Shown here: piece by piece, positions 37,623 through 47,409 of the stretch
Numbering within the stretch: the stretch's first letter is position 1
Layout of the letters: each line of letters opens with the position of its first letter
Origin: Chitinophagaceae bacterium
Lineage (GTDB): Bacteria; Bacteroidota; Bacteroidia; Chitinophagales; Chitinophagaceae
DNA: 64,000 bases
Direction: 5' to 3'
Assembly (NCBI GenBank): GCA_016721725.1
Contig: JADKHN010000001.1
Span: forward strand, 1-64,000
Position numbers and translations under genes: made by a program
The notes under the pieces: generated by a model
Told to the model about the DNA's origin: nothing
The model's input: only the letters and a program-made list of their open reading frames with translations
The model's database searches: none

Positions 37623-40600
37623 CTACTGAGTCAGCGAGATCCTGATCTGCACGCCCGCCCGGGTATTGATGATCGGGGCGCTGGATGAGATATAAGGTTT
37701 CACCGAACGGCGGTCGTAATACAATTTGATATTCACCCGGTTGCTCAGGAAATAATCGATCGAGGGCGAAATGGTGATGTCCTTGCTGCCACCGGTGGCG
37801 AAATTATTGTCCTGGTCGAGGCGGCTGTTGGCCGTGATATTATCCCTGATCTTGAAGTCCAGGCGGAAATTGATCTCGTTCTCCAGCTTCTTGCCGTCCC
37901 CGTTCTTCGGGGTCAGGAACTTGGGCCACTTGATGCCCAGGCGGCTCAACGGGTTCTTCAGTCCGCGCTTACGCCAGCCCGCTCCCACCGTGAATTCGGT
38001 GCTGCGTACCTCGCTCAGCTGGTAATCGATCAGGCTCAGGCTTAACTGACGCGTTTTGGCATATTCGAACTTGGCCTGCAGCTGGTTCGTGAACATCATG
38101 TCTACCCCGATCAGCGGACTGAATTGTTCGCCGATGCTCAGGTTCGGCAACAGGAAGTAAGGCACGAAATTCTTCGACACCGTATCGTAGAAGGACGGAT
38201 AACCGTATCGCGATACGTCCTGGTACAGGAGGGCCGAAGTGAATCCGTTCATGCTCAGGTTACCGGTATAGCCATGCGAGATATTGATATTGGTGAAGAT
38301 CTTCGCCAGCGGTTTGAGACGCGTCAGCCCGCTATAATCCAGCTTCCAGTTCAGCTTGGGCAGGATGCCCCGGAACGGATTGGACTTGATATTGGGATTG
38401 TTCTGCCTGATCAGGGATACCTTCTTGGGATCCTGGCCGGTATAAGCGGCAATGAACGATGGGATCAGCACGTCGATGGCGTACTTGCCATAGCCGTAAT
38501 AATAACCGTCGGCGCTCACGGGCTGCCCGGCGCTGTACGGATTGGCCTTGCCCAGGCGCTCGGACATGATCAGCCGGTATTCCTGGAATTTCTTGAAGGT
38601 GGCCGACACCCGGTTGGGATCGAACTTGCCGAAGAGGGTCTTGAAAGCCACATAGCTCACATCGAATCCGCCGCCCGCATAGGGGTTCAGGTGCATGAAC
38701 TTACGGTTGATGCCCCCGCTCGTATCCACGAAACGGAAGGTCTCGGTATAGTTCTTATTGAAGGTCTTGCTCAGGTTCAGCGTGATGTTCAGGTCACGGA
38801 TCGGTTCGATCTGCGCGCTGAGGGTCAGACGCTGGTCGAAATTCTGCATGAACATCGAGTTGAAATTCGAGTCACGCGTGATCCAGCCCCGGTTCGAGGC
38901 CTTGTTCAGCCAGTTGGTGTCGGGTTGCCGCCCCAGGATGAAATCGATCCCCGGCGCACCGCTCCGGAAATTCTGGCCCACATACTTGGTGCTGTCGGTA
39001 TAACCCGGCAATCGCGTATTGGCGTTCTCGGAAAGCGATACGTTCACCTGCTTGATGCTCGTGATCAGTTTGCCGAAGACCTTGCCAACGGTACTGACAT
39101 AAGGCACGGCGGTCTGATCCACGATCCGGCGCTTCTTCACGATCTTCTTTCCGCTCTTGGTGGTGATGGTATCCTTGGTACGCGTGATGCGGTTGCGCCA
39201 CTTCTCCCGGTCTTCCTTATTCGATTGGGCGTCCAGTTGCTTCAGGAACTTGGACTTCTGGTACAGCCGGGTGAAATCCAGCTGCAGGGTCCCTTCCTGC
39301 TGCTGACCGTTCTCCAGGAAATTCCCCATCTCCACGGCCAGCCTGGAAGCGCCGATCCAGCGGTAGCTGGACTGATACCGGAGGTTGAGCGTGGTCCAGT
39401 CGAGCAGCGGGAACTTGTTCGTAGGTACGGTATACGTGAAATTCGCGGTCTGCGAATAGATGGTATTGCGTCCGCCCTTCAGCAGGTTGCGCCATACGGT
39501 ATCTTTCTTCTGGCGGTTATCGAGGCGGCCGGCCGGTTCGTCGATACGCGAATTGTTGGTGGCGGTGAAATCGAAATTGATCGATTTGGTCAGGTTCCAC
39601 CTTAAGATATAATCACGCTGGAAGGTGAAATACTTGTCGTAGGTCTCGGGGATCGAGTACTTGGACACCCCGATACTCCTGGGCCGGATGGCGCCGAACT
39701 GGCGGTTCACGTCGGCCCTGAAACTCAGTTGCGACGGGATCAGGTTGAAATTGAAATCCTTCACCAGGTCGAACCAGCGGGTCTTCGTCTTGCGGAAGAT
39801 GCGCTTGAACGGCGTGATGTATTTCGGTTGCGGCGAATAGTTATAGCCGAGGGCGTACCGGTTCCGTACGATCTCGTTGCTCTCGATCAGCGGCGTATGG
39901 TTCTTGATCTTGAGGTAAGAATAACTGATATCAAAGTTGGAGATGTCGTAGATATGCGGCTTACGGCTGCCTGTGCGGTTCTTACGCACATTGGTGAAAT
40001 TGACCGTGGTGGTTGAAGTGAAGTCGATCGCGTTGTTCTTGATCGAATCCTTCTGCGCTTTGGGCGCCTGCCGGATCTTGTCCTTCAGCTTCACGTCCAT
40101 ATCATAGGGATCATATTCCGGTGTGCTAACGCTCTGGGAATAACTGGCGAATACGGGTATGGACAGCGCCGCTTTCTTGGGCAGCAGCTTACCCAGTTCC
40201 AGGGTGGCCGATGCGTCGAACTGGAGGAAATTATCGCGGTACCGGTCGTTGGCCCTTTGTTCCAGGGTTCCGAAACCGGTGCTGTGCGCATTGGCCGATA
40301 AGGAGAGCGTACCCAGGTCGGCCAGGATCAGGTCCACACGGCCCAGCGCCGCCCATCCGCCCTGTTCATCGAGGGCCGACAGGCGCAGTTCATTCACCCA
40401 TACTTCAGCACAGGCCGATGTGGCCTTGGTATTCTCCACGCTGATCAGGATGCCGCGCACCTCGGCCAGGTTGGGATTCCCCATCACCGAGTACACGTGT
40501 CCGTTATCCTGCAGGGCCCGGTAGATCTTGACCGGCGAACCCAGCGGATCGATGTTCCGGTTCTGTTTCAGCTTGACCAGGGTTTGCAGGTCAACCATCA

Positions 40601-43600
40601 GTGAGTTATTCGGGTTCCACAGCGTATCATTATAGGTGGTCGAATTCGGGTCGAGTGAGGCCGCGCCCAGGTTGGTCATGATCAGCGGCACGCGGATCTC
40701 GTAATAGTTATTCACGAAATCGGTACCCATCCGGATCACGGCCGTCAGGTCCTTGTCGTTCAGCGAACGGAAGGTCTTCTGGGATTCTTCGGCATGAATA
40801 TACATCTGCAGTTTGCGGAACTGGCGCAGGTCGCGGTTGGGGAAGGTCTGGAATACGCCGCGGGCCTTGCCCTTGGGCAGGTCGCACAGTTGCAGGCTCA
40901 TGCTCTGCTCGTTCAGCAGCAGGTTCACGCCGTTGTTGCTCTGCGTCTGTACCCTTTCGATCTCCGTCGGGGTACGGTAAGGCAAAGGCAGGCGCTTATC
41001 ATTCTCTTCAATGTTCACCGCGCCCTGGTTGAAGACGGGACCGGTTGAAGGCAATTGGGAGTATAAACCGGTGGTATCGATCTCATACTGGAATTTCCTC
41101 CACACGTTACGGGTGAGCTGCAGTTCGCCGAAACGAAGCACCACTTCCTGGTCGAAATCGGTGAGGAACATCCGGATGAAACGGATCGATTTGAAATCGG
41201 GGATATTGCCGATCTTCCGGTCGTACTGGCTGATGGGGATGCGGAACTGGTACCAGGTCTCGTTGCGGGTGGTACCGTCCACCAGGTTCACCGATGCGAT
41301 CTTCTTATCCACGATGAAATTGGTGCCGATGCTCATCTCGGGCGCCGTGGAAGGCTTCACATCCACGATGTACTGGAAATACTCTTCGGTCTGGTTCAGC
41401 GTATTGTCGCGGTTCAGGTCCTCGGCATCAGGATATAAAGTGGCCGCGGAAGAATAACTGGAACCTGAACTGGCCAGGGGTGAGTTGCCTTCCGGGTTAT
41501 TGAATTTCTTGTAACGGGCGAGGATCCCCAGTCCCTGCTGGTCGTAATCATCCCCGCGGTAATAATGGTAGTTGTCACTGGACGGATCGGCCAGGGCTTC
41601 CTGGTAGATGGCCGAACCCGCGCCGAAACTGGCCTGTAACTGGTTCAGGTAAGCGATGCGCTTGGTGGCTTCCGCCGTATCGTCAAGACCGTCAAAACCG
41701 ATGTCCTGGTATTTGCGGTCGTTGGGATCATTGCTGAACGCGTTGGTCACCTGCGTCGGGTTGCTCGGCACCCGTCCCCAGTTCGAATTGGTGGTGGGTG
41801 AAGGCGCATTGGGCGTGGGCAGTCCGTTCTCGTAAAAACGCTTGCCGTCCTTCAGCAGGTCTTCCGAGATATTACCCAGGTTGAAATACAATTTACCGCC
41901 GGTTGATGTGGAAGCATTCGGATTCTTCACCGAATTGATATACGGATCTTGCATCCAGAATTCGATGAATTCGATATTGGCGGTCTCGAAATCGGTCTGG
42001 TCGATATTGCGCATCAAACCGCCCCACCTTCTCTTAGGGTTGAGCAGTTTACCCGCGGCGTTCACATTGCCCACGGCATCATCATAGTTATAAGGTCCCC
42101 TTTCGGTAGGATAATAGGCCAGGTCGAAAGTGATGAGCTGGCTTTCCCCGAACCCGGTGGTCCTTTGCGGGAAGATCTCTTTCTGGTACACCTGCCTGAC
42201 CCGGGGTTCACTTAACTCCACGCGGTCGTTGGCGAAGGGGTTGTTCGACATCTTATATTGCTGCAGGGTCGGTTCGATCTGGTACCAGGCGATCTTGGCG
42301 CGGTTCTTACCGGCATTGATATCATCATTGAGGGCCGCTTCGGGAAAGAGCAGGGTTGAATTGCCTTTCTGCGTGGCGCCCAGCGGCGGTGAGGCCAGGG
42401 CCCAGTTGATGGGCGGGAAACGCAGGTCGAGGCCGGATTGCGTACCCTCGAAATCGTCGATATTGATCACGCCCTTGGAGCCCTTACCGATCTGCGGCGC
42501 ATGGCCGGGTTTCAGGTAAGCGCCTTCGGCGAATACATTGATGCTGGAGGGCGCCGTGGTCTTATAGAAGGGCAGCTTGTCGAGGATCTTGGTGAGCCTG
42601 GGCAGGTTGGTGCGGTAGTTCACATCCAGACCGTACATGGTATTGCGGATGGGTTCGTTGGTTCCGCCGGTCGGACTGTTATCATAACTCACTTTGCTGA
42701 AGAAGGGCCTTTCGCCCAGGCGGACCAGGGTACCGCCCAGGGACAATTGCGTCTTGACGGTATTCTTGGCCATATAATCCCAGCGCAGACCGATGTAGTT
42801 CCGCTGCTGCAACCCGAAAGTGGCATTGTTCTCGTAATTCACCTGGATCGGTATCCCGGAATTCACGACAGCCGTATTGGTGATGCGGATGGTACCGAGG
42901 TCGTAGTTGATATCATAGTCCACGCCTTCGAGCAGCACACGGCCACCAGCCGTTACCGTTACCGAGCCTTTCGGGATATTGAAACCGATGCTGATGTCGG
43001 AGGATCCGGAGATCTTGGCCGACCCTTTCAGCACGAAACGGTTGAGGTTGGGATATTGCTGCGCCACGGCCTTGATCGAATCATACAACGCGTAGAACAA
43101 GCTGTCCTTGATGAAGGGCAGCGCGGGGTTGGTATAGATGCTCTTGGCCAGGTCTCGCCCGAAGGGCTCCAGTACCGGGAACATCACCCGGCTGTATTGC
43201 GAATAAACGGTATAGCCTTCCACATAATCGAAGACCCCGTCGGGCTGAGGGTCGCCCTGGTTATTCAACCGGTCGAGGTTGATCAGGGAGATGATGGGCA
43301 TGCCCTGGTTCTTGTCTCCGAAGGGAACATAACGTTTCCAGCCCAGTCCGGGTTCCTGGTACAACACGTCCAGTTTGAAATCCTGCTGCGTGAGGGTACC
43401 ATACCCGATGGCATAGACGTTCTTCAGCATCAGTCCCCAGATGGGTTGTGTCGGCCTTTGTGAAGTGGCTTTCAGCAATTTGAGGAAGAGTATCTTTTGC
43501 GTGGCCGAAGCGCTGTCAGGCGGAAGGTCTTGTGAGAATTCACCCACCTGGAAGATCTTTCCGTTATAGGAATATTGATAGGCGACAGCCAGCACGTCAT

Positions 43601-44969
43601 CCGGTTGCAGGGGTTGGGCCAGGGAGATGAAACCCGCCTTGGCGTTCCAGGTATACTGCGTGGAATCGAGCATGCGGGCATAGGTCTTCTCGAAATCCTG
43701 CACCGGCTGCAAGCCCAGTCCTAATAAATTATTGAACACCAGCGAAGGGTTGCGGTTGCCGGGGTTCGAAATGATGGAAGAATAAATGGGGTTGGTCCCG
43801 TTGGTGGGGATATTGGAGATGGGACCACCGCTTTCACCGATATTGGTGAGGCCCACCACGTCGCGGGTCTCGGTGGTGATCCCGTTGCGGTTGGTCACCC
43901 AGACCTGTAAACGCAGGATCTGGATCGGGGAGATCGGCTGAGGCAGGTTCTGCATCACCTTGTTGTAGTTCTCCTTGAAATACTGGGCCAGCAGGAAGTG
44001 ACGGTTCTCCTCGTATTCATCGGCCTTGAGTTCGAATAACTGGGATGCCGCGCCGCCCTGGAGGTTGGCCGACTGCCGCTGTGATTTCTGGTTGGCCAGA
44101 ACGCCGGTGATGAAGAGCTTGCCGAACTGCAACTGGGTCTTCACCCCGAACAATTGCTGGGCGCCGGGTATGAGGGTGCTCCGTGAAGGGAAGGCCACAT
44201 TACCCAGTTCAAAGCGTTTGATGATCTCATCGCCCAAACCGGTATAATCGAGTTTGAGCTGGTTGTCCTGGCCGAAGTTGGCGAGGGTATTATAGTTGAT
44301 CGGAAATTTCAGTTTACCGCCGATATCGGCGTTCACGTTCACCTGCGCGTTCATGTCGAAATCGAGACCGCCGTTCTTCCGGGCGTTCTCGGGCAGGGTG
44401 GGGTTATTGATCTTCTGTCCCTGGTAACCGGCGGTGATGTCCACATTACCCTGGGGCGTGATGTTGATCTTGCCATTACCGAAGAGGCGGTTGAAGAGGT
44501 TGTCGTATAAAGACAGTTTGGGTTTTACCCTGCCGCGGTTGAGCAGGTTGAGGGTATTGGCCCTTTTCTTGAAATATTCGTTCTCGGTCTGGCGCCCGCG
44601 GATGGCCCAGTATTCATCAAAACTGTAGGACGTGGTGGAGCGGTAGTATTTGTTCCCGATCTTTTCGTAAACGATGTAGCGGCGGGTCTTGGGATCATAG
44701 ACCACCGAATCGCGGAGGTTGGAGGGGTTCCTGAAATCGAAGGTGCTCCGGCGGGGATTGGACAGGAAATCACCCCGGCGATCATAGATCGGGTAGTGCA
44801 GGCTGTCGCGGTAATTGGGAATGGTATCTCCCACCCTGGGATTCTGTTGGGGAGACATAGGTTTAGCTGAAGCGTTTTCACTGGAAAGTACAAAAAACGC
44901 GAGGGCTAATAAAAAACAGCCTGGCACCCTGAAATTTTCTTTTCTGATAAGCAACATCCGGTAAATCAA
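37623..44969 (-). CDS. sprA: SprA, type IX secretion outer-membrane translocon
   Basis: The intact 2448-residue protein starts with a signal peptide (FRVPGCFLLALAFFVLSSENASA). SprA forms a giant 36-strand barrel through which type IX substrates cross the outer membrane; it is also required for gliding in motile species. The length matches the family (about 2300-2500). Typical segments include SLYDNLFNRLFGNGKINITP and NVDITAGYQGQKINNPTLPE near the start, KGVINIDDFEGTQSGLDLRF in the middle, and many beta strands to the end ending RAGVQIRISLTQ. An in-frame ATG four codons in could be the true start. ruvA ends 16 bp upstream on the same strand, so the two are probably co-transcribed. The nearby S8 protease is a likely client. 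Confidence 0.95.
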   Translation of the reverse strand: MIYRMLLIRKENFRVPGCFLLALAFFVLSSENASAKPMSPQQNPRVGDTIPNYRDSLHYPIYDRRGDFLSNPRRSTFDFRNPSNLRDSVVYDPKTRRYIVYEKIGNKYYRSTTSYSFDEYWAIRGRQTENEYFKKRANTLNLLNRGRVKPKLSLYDNLFNRLFGNGKINITPQGNVDITAGYQGQKINNPTLPENARKNGGLDFDMNAQVNVNADIGGKLKFPINYNTLANFGQDNQLKLDYTGLGDEIIKRFELGNVAFPSRSTLIPGAQQLFGVKTQLQFGKLFITGVLANQKSQRQSANLQGGAASQLFELKADEYEENRHFLLAQYFKENYNKVMQNLPQPISPIQILRLQVWVTNRNGITTETRDVVGLTNIGESGGPISNIPTNGTNPIYSSIISNPGNRNPSLVFNNLLGLGLQPVQDFEKTYARMLDSTQYTWNAKAGFISLAQPLQPDDVLAVAYQYSYNGKIFQVGEFSQDLPPDSASATQKILFLKLLKATSQRPTQPIWGLMLKNVYAIGYGTLTQQDFKLDVLYQEPGLGWKRYVPFGDKNQGMPIISLINLDRLNNQGDPQPDGVFDYVEGYTVYSQYSRVMFPVLEPFGRDLAKSIYTNPALPFIKDSLFYALYDSIKAVAQQYPNLNRFVLKGSAKISGSSDISIGFNIPKGSVTVTAGGRVLLEGVDYDINYDLGTIRITNTAVVNSGIPIQVNYENNATFGLQQRNYIGLRWDYMAKNTVKTQLSLGGTLVRLGERPFFSKVSYDNSPTGGTNEPIRNTMYGLDVNYRTNLPRLTKILDKLPFYKTTAPSSINVFAEGAYLKPGHAPQIGKGSKGVINIDDFEGTQSGLDLRFPPINWALASPPLGATQKGNSTLLFPEAALNDDINAGKNRAKIAWYQIEPTLQQYKMSNNPFANDRVELSEPRVRQVYQKEIFPQRTTGFGESQLITFDLAYYPTERGPYNYDDAVGNVNAAGKLLNPKRRWGGLMRNIDQTDFETANIEFIEFWMQDPYINSVKNPNASTSTGGKLYFNLGNISEDLLKDGKRFYENGLPTPNAPSPTTNSNWGRVPSNPTQVTNAFSNDPNDRKYQDIGFDGLDDTAEATKRIAYLNQLQASFGAGSAIYQEALADPSSDNYHYYRGDDYDQQGLGILARYKKFNNPEGNSPLASSGSSYSSAATLYPDAEDLNRDNTLNQTEEYFQYIVDVKPSTAPEMSIGTNFIVDKKIASVNLVDGTTRNETWYQFRIPISQYDRKIGNIPDFKSIRFIRMFLTDFDQEVVLRFGELQLTRNVWRKFQYEIDTTGLYSQLPSTGPVFNQGAVNIEENDKRLPLPYRTPTEIERVQTQSNNGVNLLLNEQSMSLQLCDLPKGKARGVFQTFPNRDLRQFRKLQMYIHAEESQKTFRSLNDKDLTAVIRMGTDFVNNYYEIRVPLIMTNLGAASLDPNSTTYNDTLWNPNNSLMVDLQTLVKLKQNRNIDPLGSPVKIYRALQDNGHVYSVMGNPNLAEVRGILISVENTKATSACAEVWVNELRLSALDEQGGWAALGRVDLILADLGTLSLSANAHSTGFGTLEQRANDRYRDNFLQFDASATLELGKLLPKKAALSIPVFASYSQSVSTPEYDPYDMDVKLKDKIRQAPKAQKDSIKNNAIDFTSTTTVNFTNVRKNRTGSRKPHIYDISNFDISYSYLKIKNHTPLIESNEIVRNRYALGYNYSPQPKYITPFKRIFRKTKTRWFDLVKDFNFNLIPSQLSFRADVNRQFGAIRPRSIGVSKYSIPETYDKYFTFQRDYILRWNLTKSINFDFTATNNSRIDEPAGRLDNRQKKDTVWRNLLKGGRNTIYSQTANFTYTVPTNKFPLLDWTTLNLRYQSSYRWIGASRLAVEMGNFLENGQQQEGTLQLDFTRLYQKSKFLKQLDAQSNKEDREKWRNRITRTKDTITTKSGKKIVKKRRIVDQTAVPYVSTVGKVFGKLITSIKQVNVSLSENANTRLPGYTDSTKYVGQNFRSGAPGIDFILGRQPDTNWLNKASNRGWITRDSNFNSMFMQNFDQRLTLSAQIEPIRDLNITLNLSKTFNKNYTETFRFVDTSGGINRKFMHLNPYAGGGFDVSYVAFKTLFGKFDPNRVSATFKKFQEYRLIMSERLGKANPYSAGQPVSADGYYYGYGKYAIDVLIPSFIAAYTGQDPKKVSLIRQNNPNIKSNPFRGILPKLNWKLDYSGLTRLKPLAKIFTNINISHGYTGNLSMNGFTSALLYQDVSRYGYPSFYDTVSKNFVPYFLLPNLSIGEQFSPLIGVDMMFTNQLQAKFEYAKTRQLSLSLIDYQLSEVRSTEFTVGAGWRKRGLKNPLSRLGIKWPKFLTPKNGDGKKLENEINFRLDFKIRDNITANSRLDQDNNFATGGSKDITISPSIDYFLSNRVNIKLYYDRRSVKPYISSSAPIINTRAGVQIRISLTQ

Positions 44970-44985
44970 TTAACGTAGAGTTCAG

Positions 44986-45567
44986 TCAAATGGCTTTTAA
45001 GGCTTTTTTTATCAATTCTTCTAAATGTGATACCGATGGTTCTGCCAGGATGATCTTTTGGATGGATTGCTCAGCTTGTGATCTGGATATGCCGAGAGCG
45101 ATTAAAGCATTTAACGCATCCTGTTCCAAACTATTGCCCTGCGGCCTTGATTGGTCTGAACCGGATAATTTGCCTGCTTTATCTTTCAACTCAAGCACCA
45201 GCCGTTCCGCTGTTTTTTTCCCTATCCCCTTGACCCGTTCCAGCACGGCAACGTTGCCTTGCTGAATGGCCCTTGTCACTTCTTCGGGACGCAAGGAAGA
45301 CAACATCATCCTCGCGGTTGCTGCTCCAACACCCGAAACACCGATCAAAAGCTGGAACATCTCCTTTTCGGTCTTTTCAAAAAAACCGAACAACACATGT
45401 CCGTCTTCCTTAACCTGTAAATGGGTGAATAAGCGTCCCTCTTCCAGATTCTGGAGCGCCGAATACGTATTTAAACTGATATTCACTTCATAACCCACCC
45501 CATTGACATCGATGATCACCTGTGCCGGGCTCTTGAACGAAAACTTTCCTTGCAAATAAGCGTACAT
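44986..45567 (-). CDS. ruvA: Holliday junction DNA helicase subunit RuvA
   Basis: The 193-residue protein has the three RuvA domains. The N-terminal OB fold starts MYAYLQGKFSFKSPAQVIID and contains GVGYEVNISL. A central double helix-hairpin-helix follows (LIGVSGVGAATARMMLSSL, GIGKKTAERLVLEL). The C-terminal UBA-like domain (DALNALIALGISRSQAEQSI) binds RuvB. RuvA tetramers grip the four-way junction while RuvB drives branch migration. The gene lies immediately upstream of sprA, an arrangement I have seen reported in other Bacteroidota. Nothing unusual. Confidence 0.96.
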   Translation of the reverse strand: MYAYLQGKFSFKSPAQVIIDVNGVGYEVNISLNTYSALQNLEEGRLFTHLQVKEDGHVLFGFFEKTEKEMFQLLIGVSGVGAATARMMLSSLRPEEVTRAIQQGNVAVLERVKGIGKKTAERLVLELKDKAGKLSGSDQSRPQGNSLEQDALNALIALGISRSQAEQSIQKIILAEPSVSHLEELIKKALKAI

Positions 45568-45689
45568 AATCGGTATCCAGTCAGTAGCGAAAATAAGGAT
45601 ATTTTGGCAGGTATGACCTTAAAATACCGGTTAAACCAGTCAAATGCCGAAATTATGGGGCTCGGAGGGTGATTTCTACATGCGCTTCT

Positions 45690-46085
45690 ATTGGGGCATG
45701 GCTTCGACGGGCTCAGCCTGACACCCTTCGACGGGCTCAGCCTGACACCCTTCGACAAGCTCAGGATGTCTTCGACAAGCTCAGCCTGACATTCGATAAA
45801 GCGAAGAACCCCGTCTGCCGCCCTGCGGGGAGCTTGTCGAAGGGTAAAGAACGTATTGCTTCTTTTGGGGCATGGCTTCGACGGGCTCAGCCTGACATTC
45901 GACGGGCTCAGCCTGACATTCGACAAGCTCAGGATGTCTTCGACGGGCTCAGCCTGACATTCGATAAAGCGAAGAACCCCGTCTGCCGCCCTGAGCTTGT
46001 CGAAGGGTAAAGAACGTATTGCTTCCTTTGGGGCATGTCTTCGACGAGCTCAGACTGACATTCGACAAGCTCAGCCTGACAACAC
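45690..46085. repeat. REP-like inverted repeat cluster
   Basis: About a dozen copies of TTCGACGGGCTCAGCCTGACA or TTCGACAAGCTCAGGATG occur, in direct and inverted order, with CTGAGCTTGTCGAAGGGT as the opposite arm. Two longer stretches (45716-45850 and 45880-46010) are near duplicates of each other. There is no gene; the frames seen here are repeat shadows. The 660-bp gap 45568-46229 otherwise holds only the fabH leader. Confidence 0.8.
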
Positions 46086-46229
46086 TCTTTTCCCAGCAAC
46101 GTCTCCTGAAAGGGACCTTGCGTTTTTACTGAGAAATGAAAAAATAACCCCTCCAGATCCCTGATCCTCCAATCTGTTTAATCTGTATTTAATTTCTGTA
46201 TTTTTACTTTTTTAAAAACCAGTCACTGC

Positions 46230-47228
46230 ATGCAAAAAAGGATCGCTGCCATCACCGCCGTTGGGGGCTATGTACCGGAATACCGGCTCACCAATGCCGA
46301 ACTCGAAACCATGGTGGATACCAACGACGAATGGATCAGGACCCGCACCGGGATCGAAGAAAGGAGGATATTGAAGGGCGAAGGCCTGGGCAGCAGCGAT
46401 ATGGGCGTGCCGGCCGTGCTGGAACTGTGTAAGAAAAGGGGGATCAGTCCGCTCGACATCGACTGCCTGATCTGCGCCACCGTAACCCCCGACCTGGTCT
46501 TCCCGGCCACGGCCAATATCATTTGCGACAAGATCGGCGCCACCAACGCCTTCAGTTACGATATCGGGGCAGCCTGCTCCGGCTTCCTGTTCGCCCTCAC
46601 CACCGGCGCCAGCCTGATCGAAAGCGGCCGGTATAAGAAAGTAGTGGTGGTAGGCGTTGATAAGATGAGCAGCATCATCGATTACAGCGACCGTGCCACC
46701 TGCATCATTTTCGGCGACGGGGCCGGCGCCGTTTTATTGGAAGAGGACCCCGAAGGCAACGGGATACAGGACAGTATTCTCAAGACCGATGGCTCGGGCC
46801 GGCAATACCTGCATATGAAAGCAGGCGGTTCGGCCAAGCCCAGTACCATTGAGACCGTGATGGCCCGCGAACACTTTGTTTACCAGGAAGGACAACCGGT
46901 TTTCAAGTTCGCCGTTAAGGGCATGGCGGATGTCAGCTACGACCTGATGCAACGGAACGGGTTGTCGGCCGATGACATCGCCTGGCTCGTACCCCACCAG
47001 GCCAACCTGCGCATCATCGATGCCACGGCCAACCGGATGGGACTGCCCAAAGAGAAAGTGATGATCAATATCCAGAAATTCGGTAATACCACGGCCGGAA
47101 CCATTCCGCTTTGTTTATGGGAATGGGAAGGCCGCCTGAAGAAGGGCGACAACCTCATCCTGGCGGCTTTCGGAGGCGGTTTCACCTGGGGCGCCACCTG
47201 GATCAGGTGGGCTTATGATGCGGGTTAA
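46230..47228 (+). CDS. fabH: 3-oxoacyl-ACP synthase III (FabH)
   Basis: The 332-residue enzyme catalyses the first condensation in fatty-acid synthesis, joining acetyl-CoA (or a branched acyl-CoA in Bacteroidota) with malonyl-ACP. The Cys-His-Asn triad is seen in DIGAACSGFLFAL (Cys about 113), VPHQANLRIIDATA (His about 253) and FGNTTAGTIPL (Asn about 283). TNDEWIRTRTGIEERRIL at the N-terminus and AFGGGFTWGATWIRW at the C-terminus are typical. It stands alone here, without other fab genes or a plsX neighbour. Confidence 0.96.
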   Translation: MQKRIAAITAVGGYVPEYRLTNAELETMVDTNDEWIRTRTGIEERRILKGEGLGSSDMGVPAVLELCKKRGISPLDIDCLICATVTPDLVFPATANIICDKIGATNAFSYDIGAACSGFLFALTTGASLIESGRYKKVVVVGVDKMSSIIDYSDRATCIIFGDGAGAVLLEEDPEGNGIQDSILKTDGSGRQYLHMKAGGSAKPSTIETVMAREHFVYQEGQPVFKFAVKGMADVSYDLMQRNGLSADDIAWLVPHQANLRIIDATANRMGLPKEKVMINIQKFGNTTAGTIPLCLWEWEGRLKKGDNLILAAFGGGFTWGATWIRWAYDAG

Positions 47229-47409
47229 GCAGCATTCATCAGCTGATCCTGCTCTTTTAAAAAAGTTAATGAGTTTTTAGTTCCTGGTTTTTTAGTCCCC
47301 AGATGCATTTATTGTCGGCATTGATCCACTGACAGATCCCAAACTAAAAAGCCAACTATGAACTAACCAACCAAAAACTAAAAAACTAATAACTAAGTAA
47401 CAAATTCTC

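Noticed and set aside
38124..43463. Long plus-strand frames (493 and 341 codons) opposite sprA
   Set aside because: They are antisense shadows in GC-rich DNA. The minus-strand SprA is intact over 2448 codons, and the shadow products have no recognisable domains.
45669..46010. 113-codon frame of repeated RRAQPD units
   Set aside because: It is a shadow of the REP-like palindromes, which also read open on the opposite strand.
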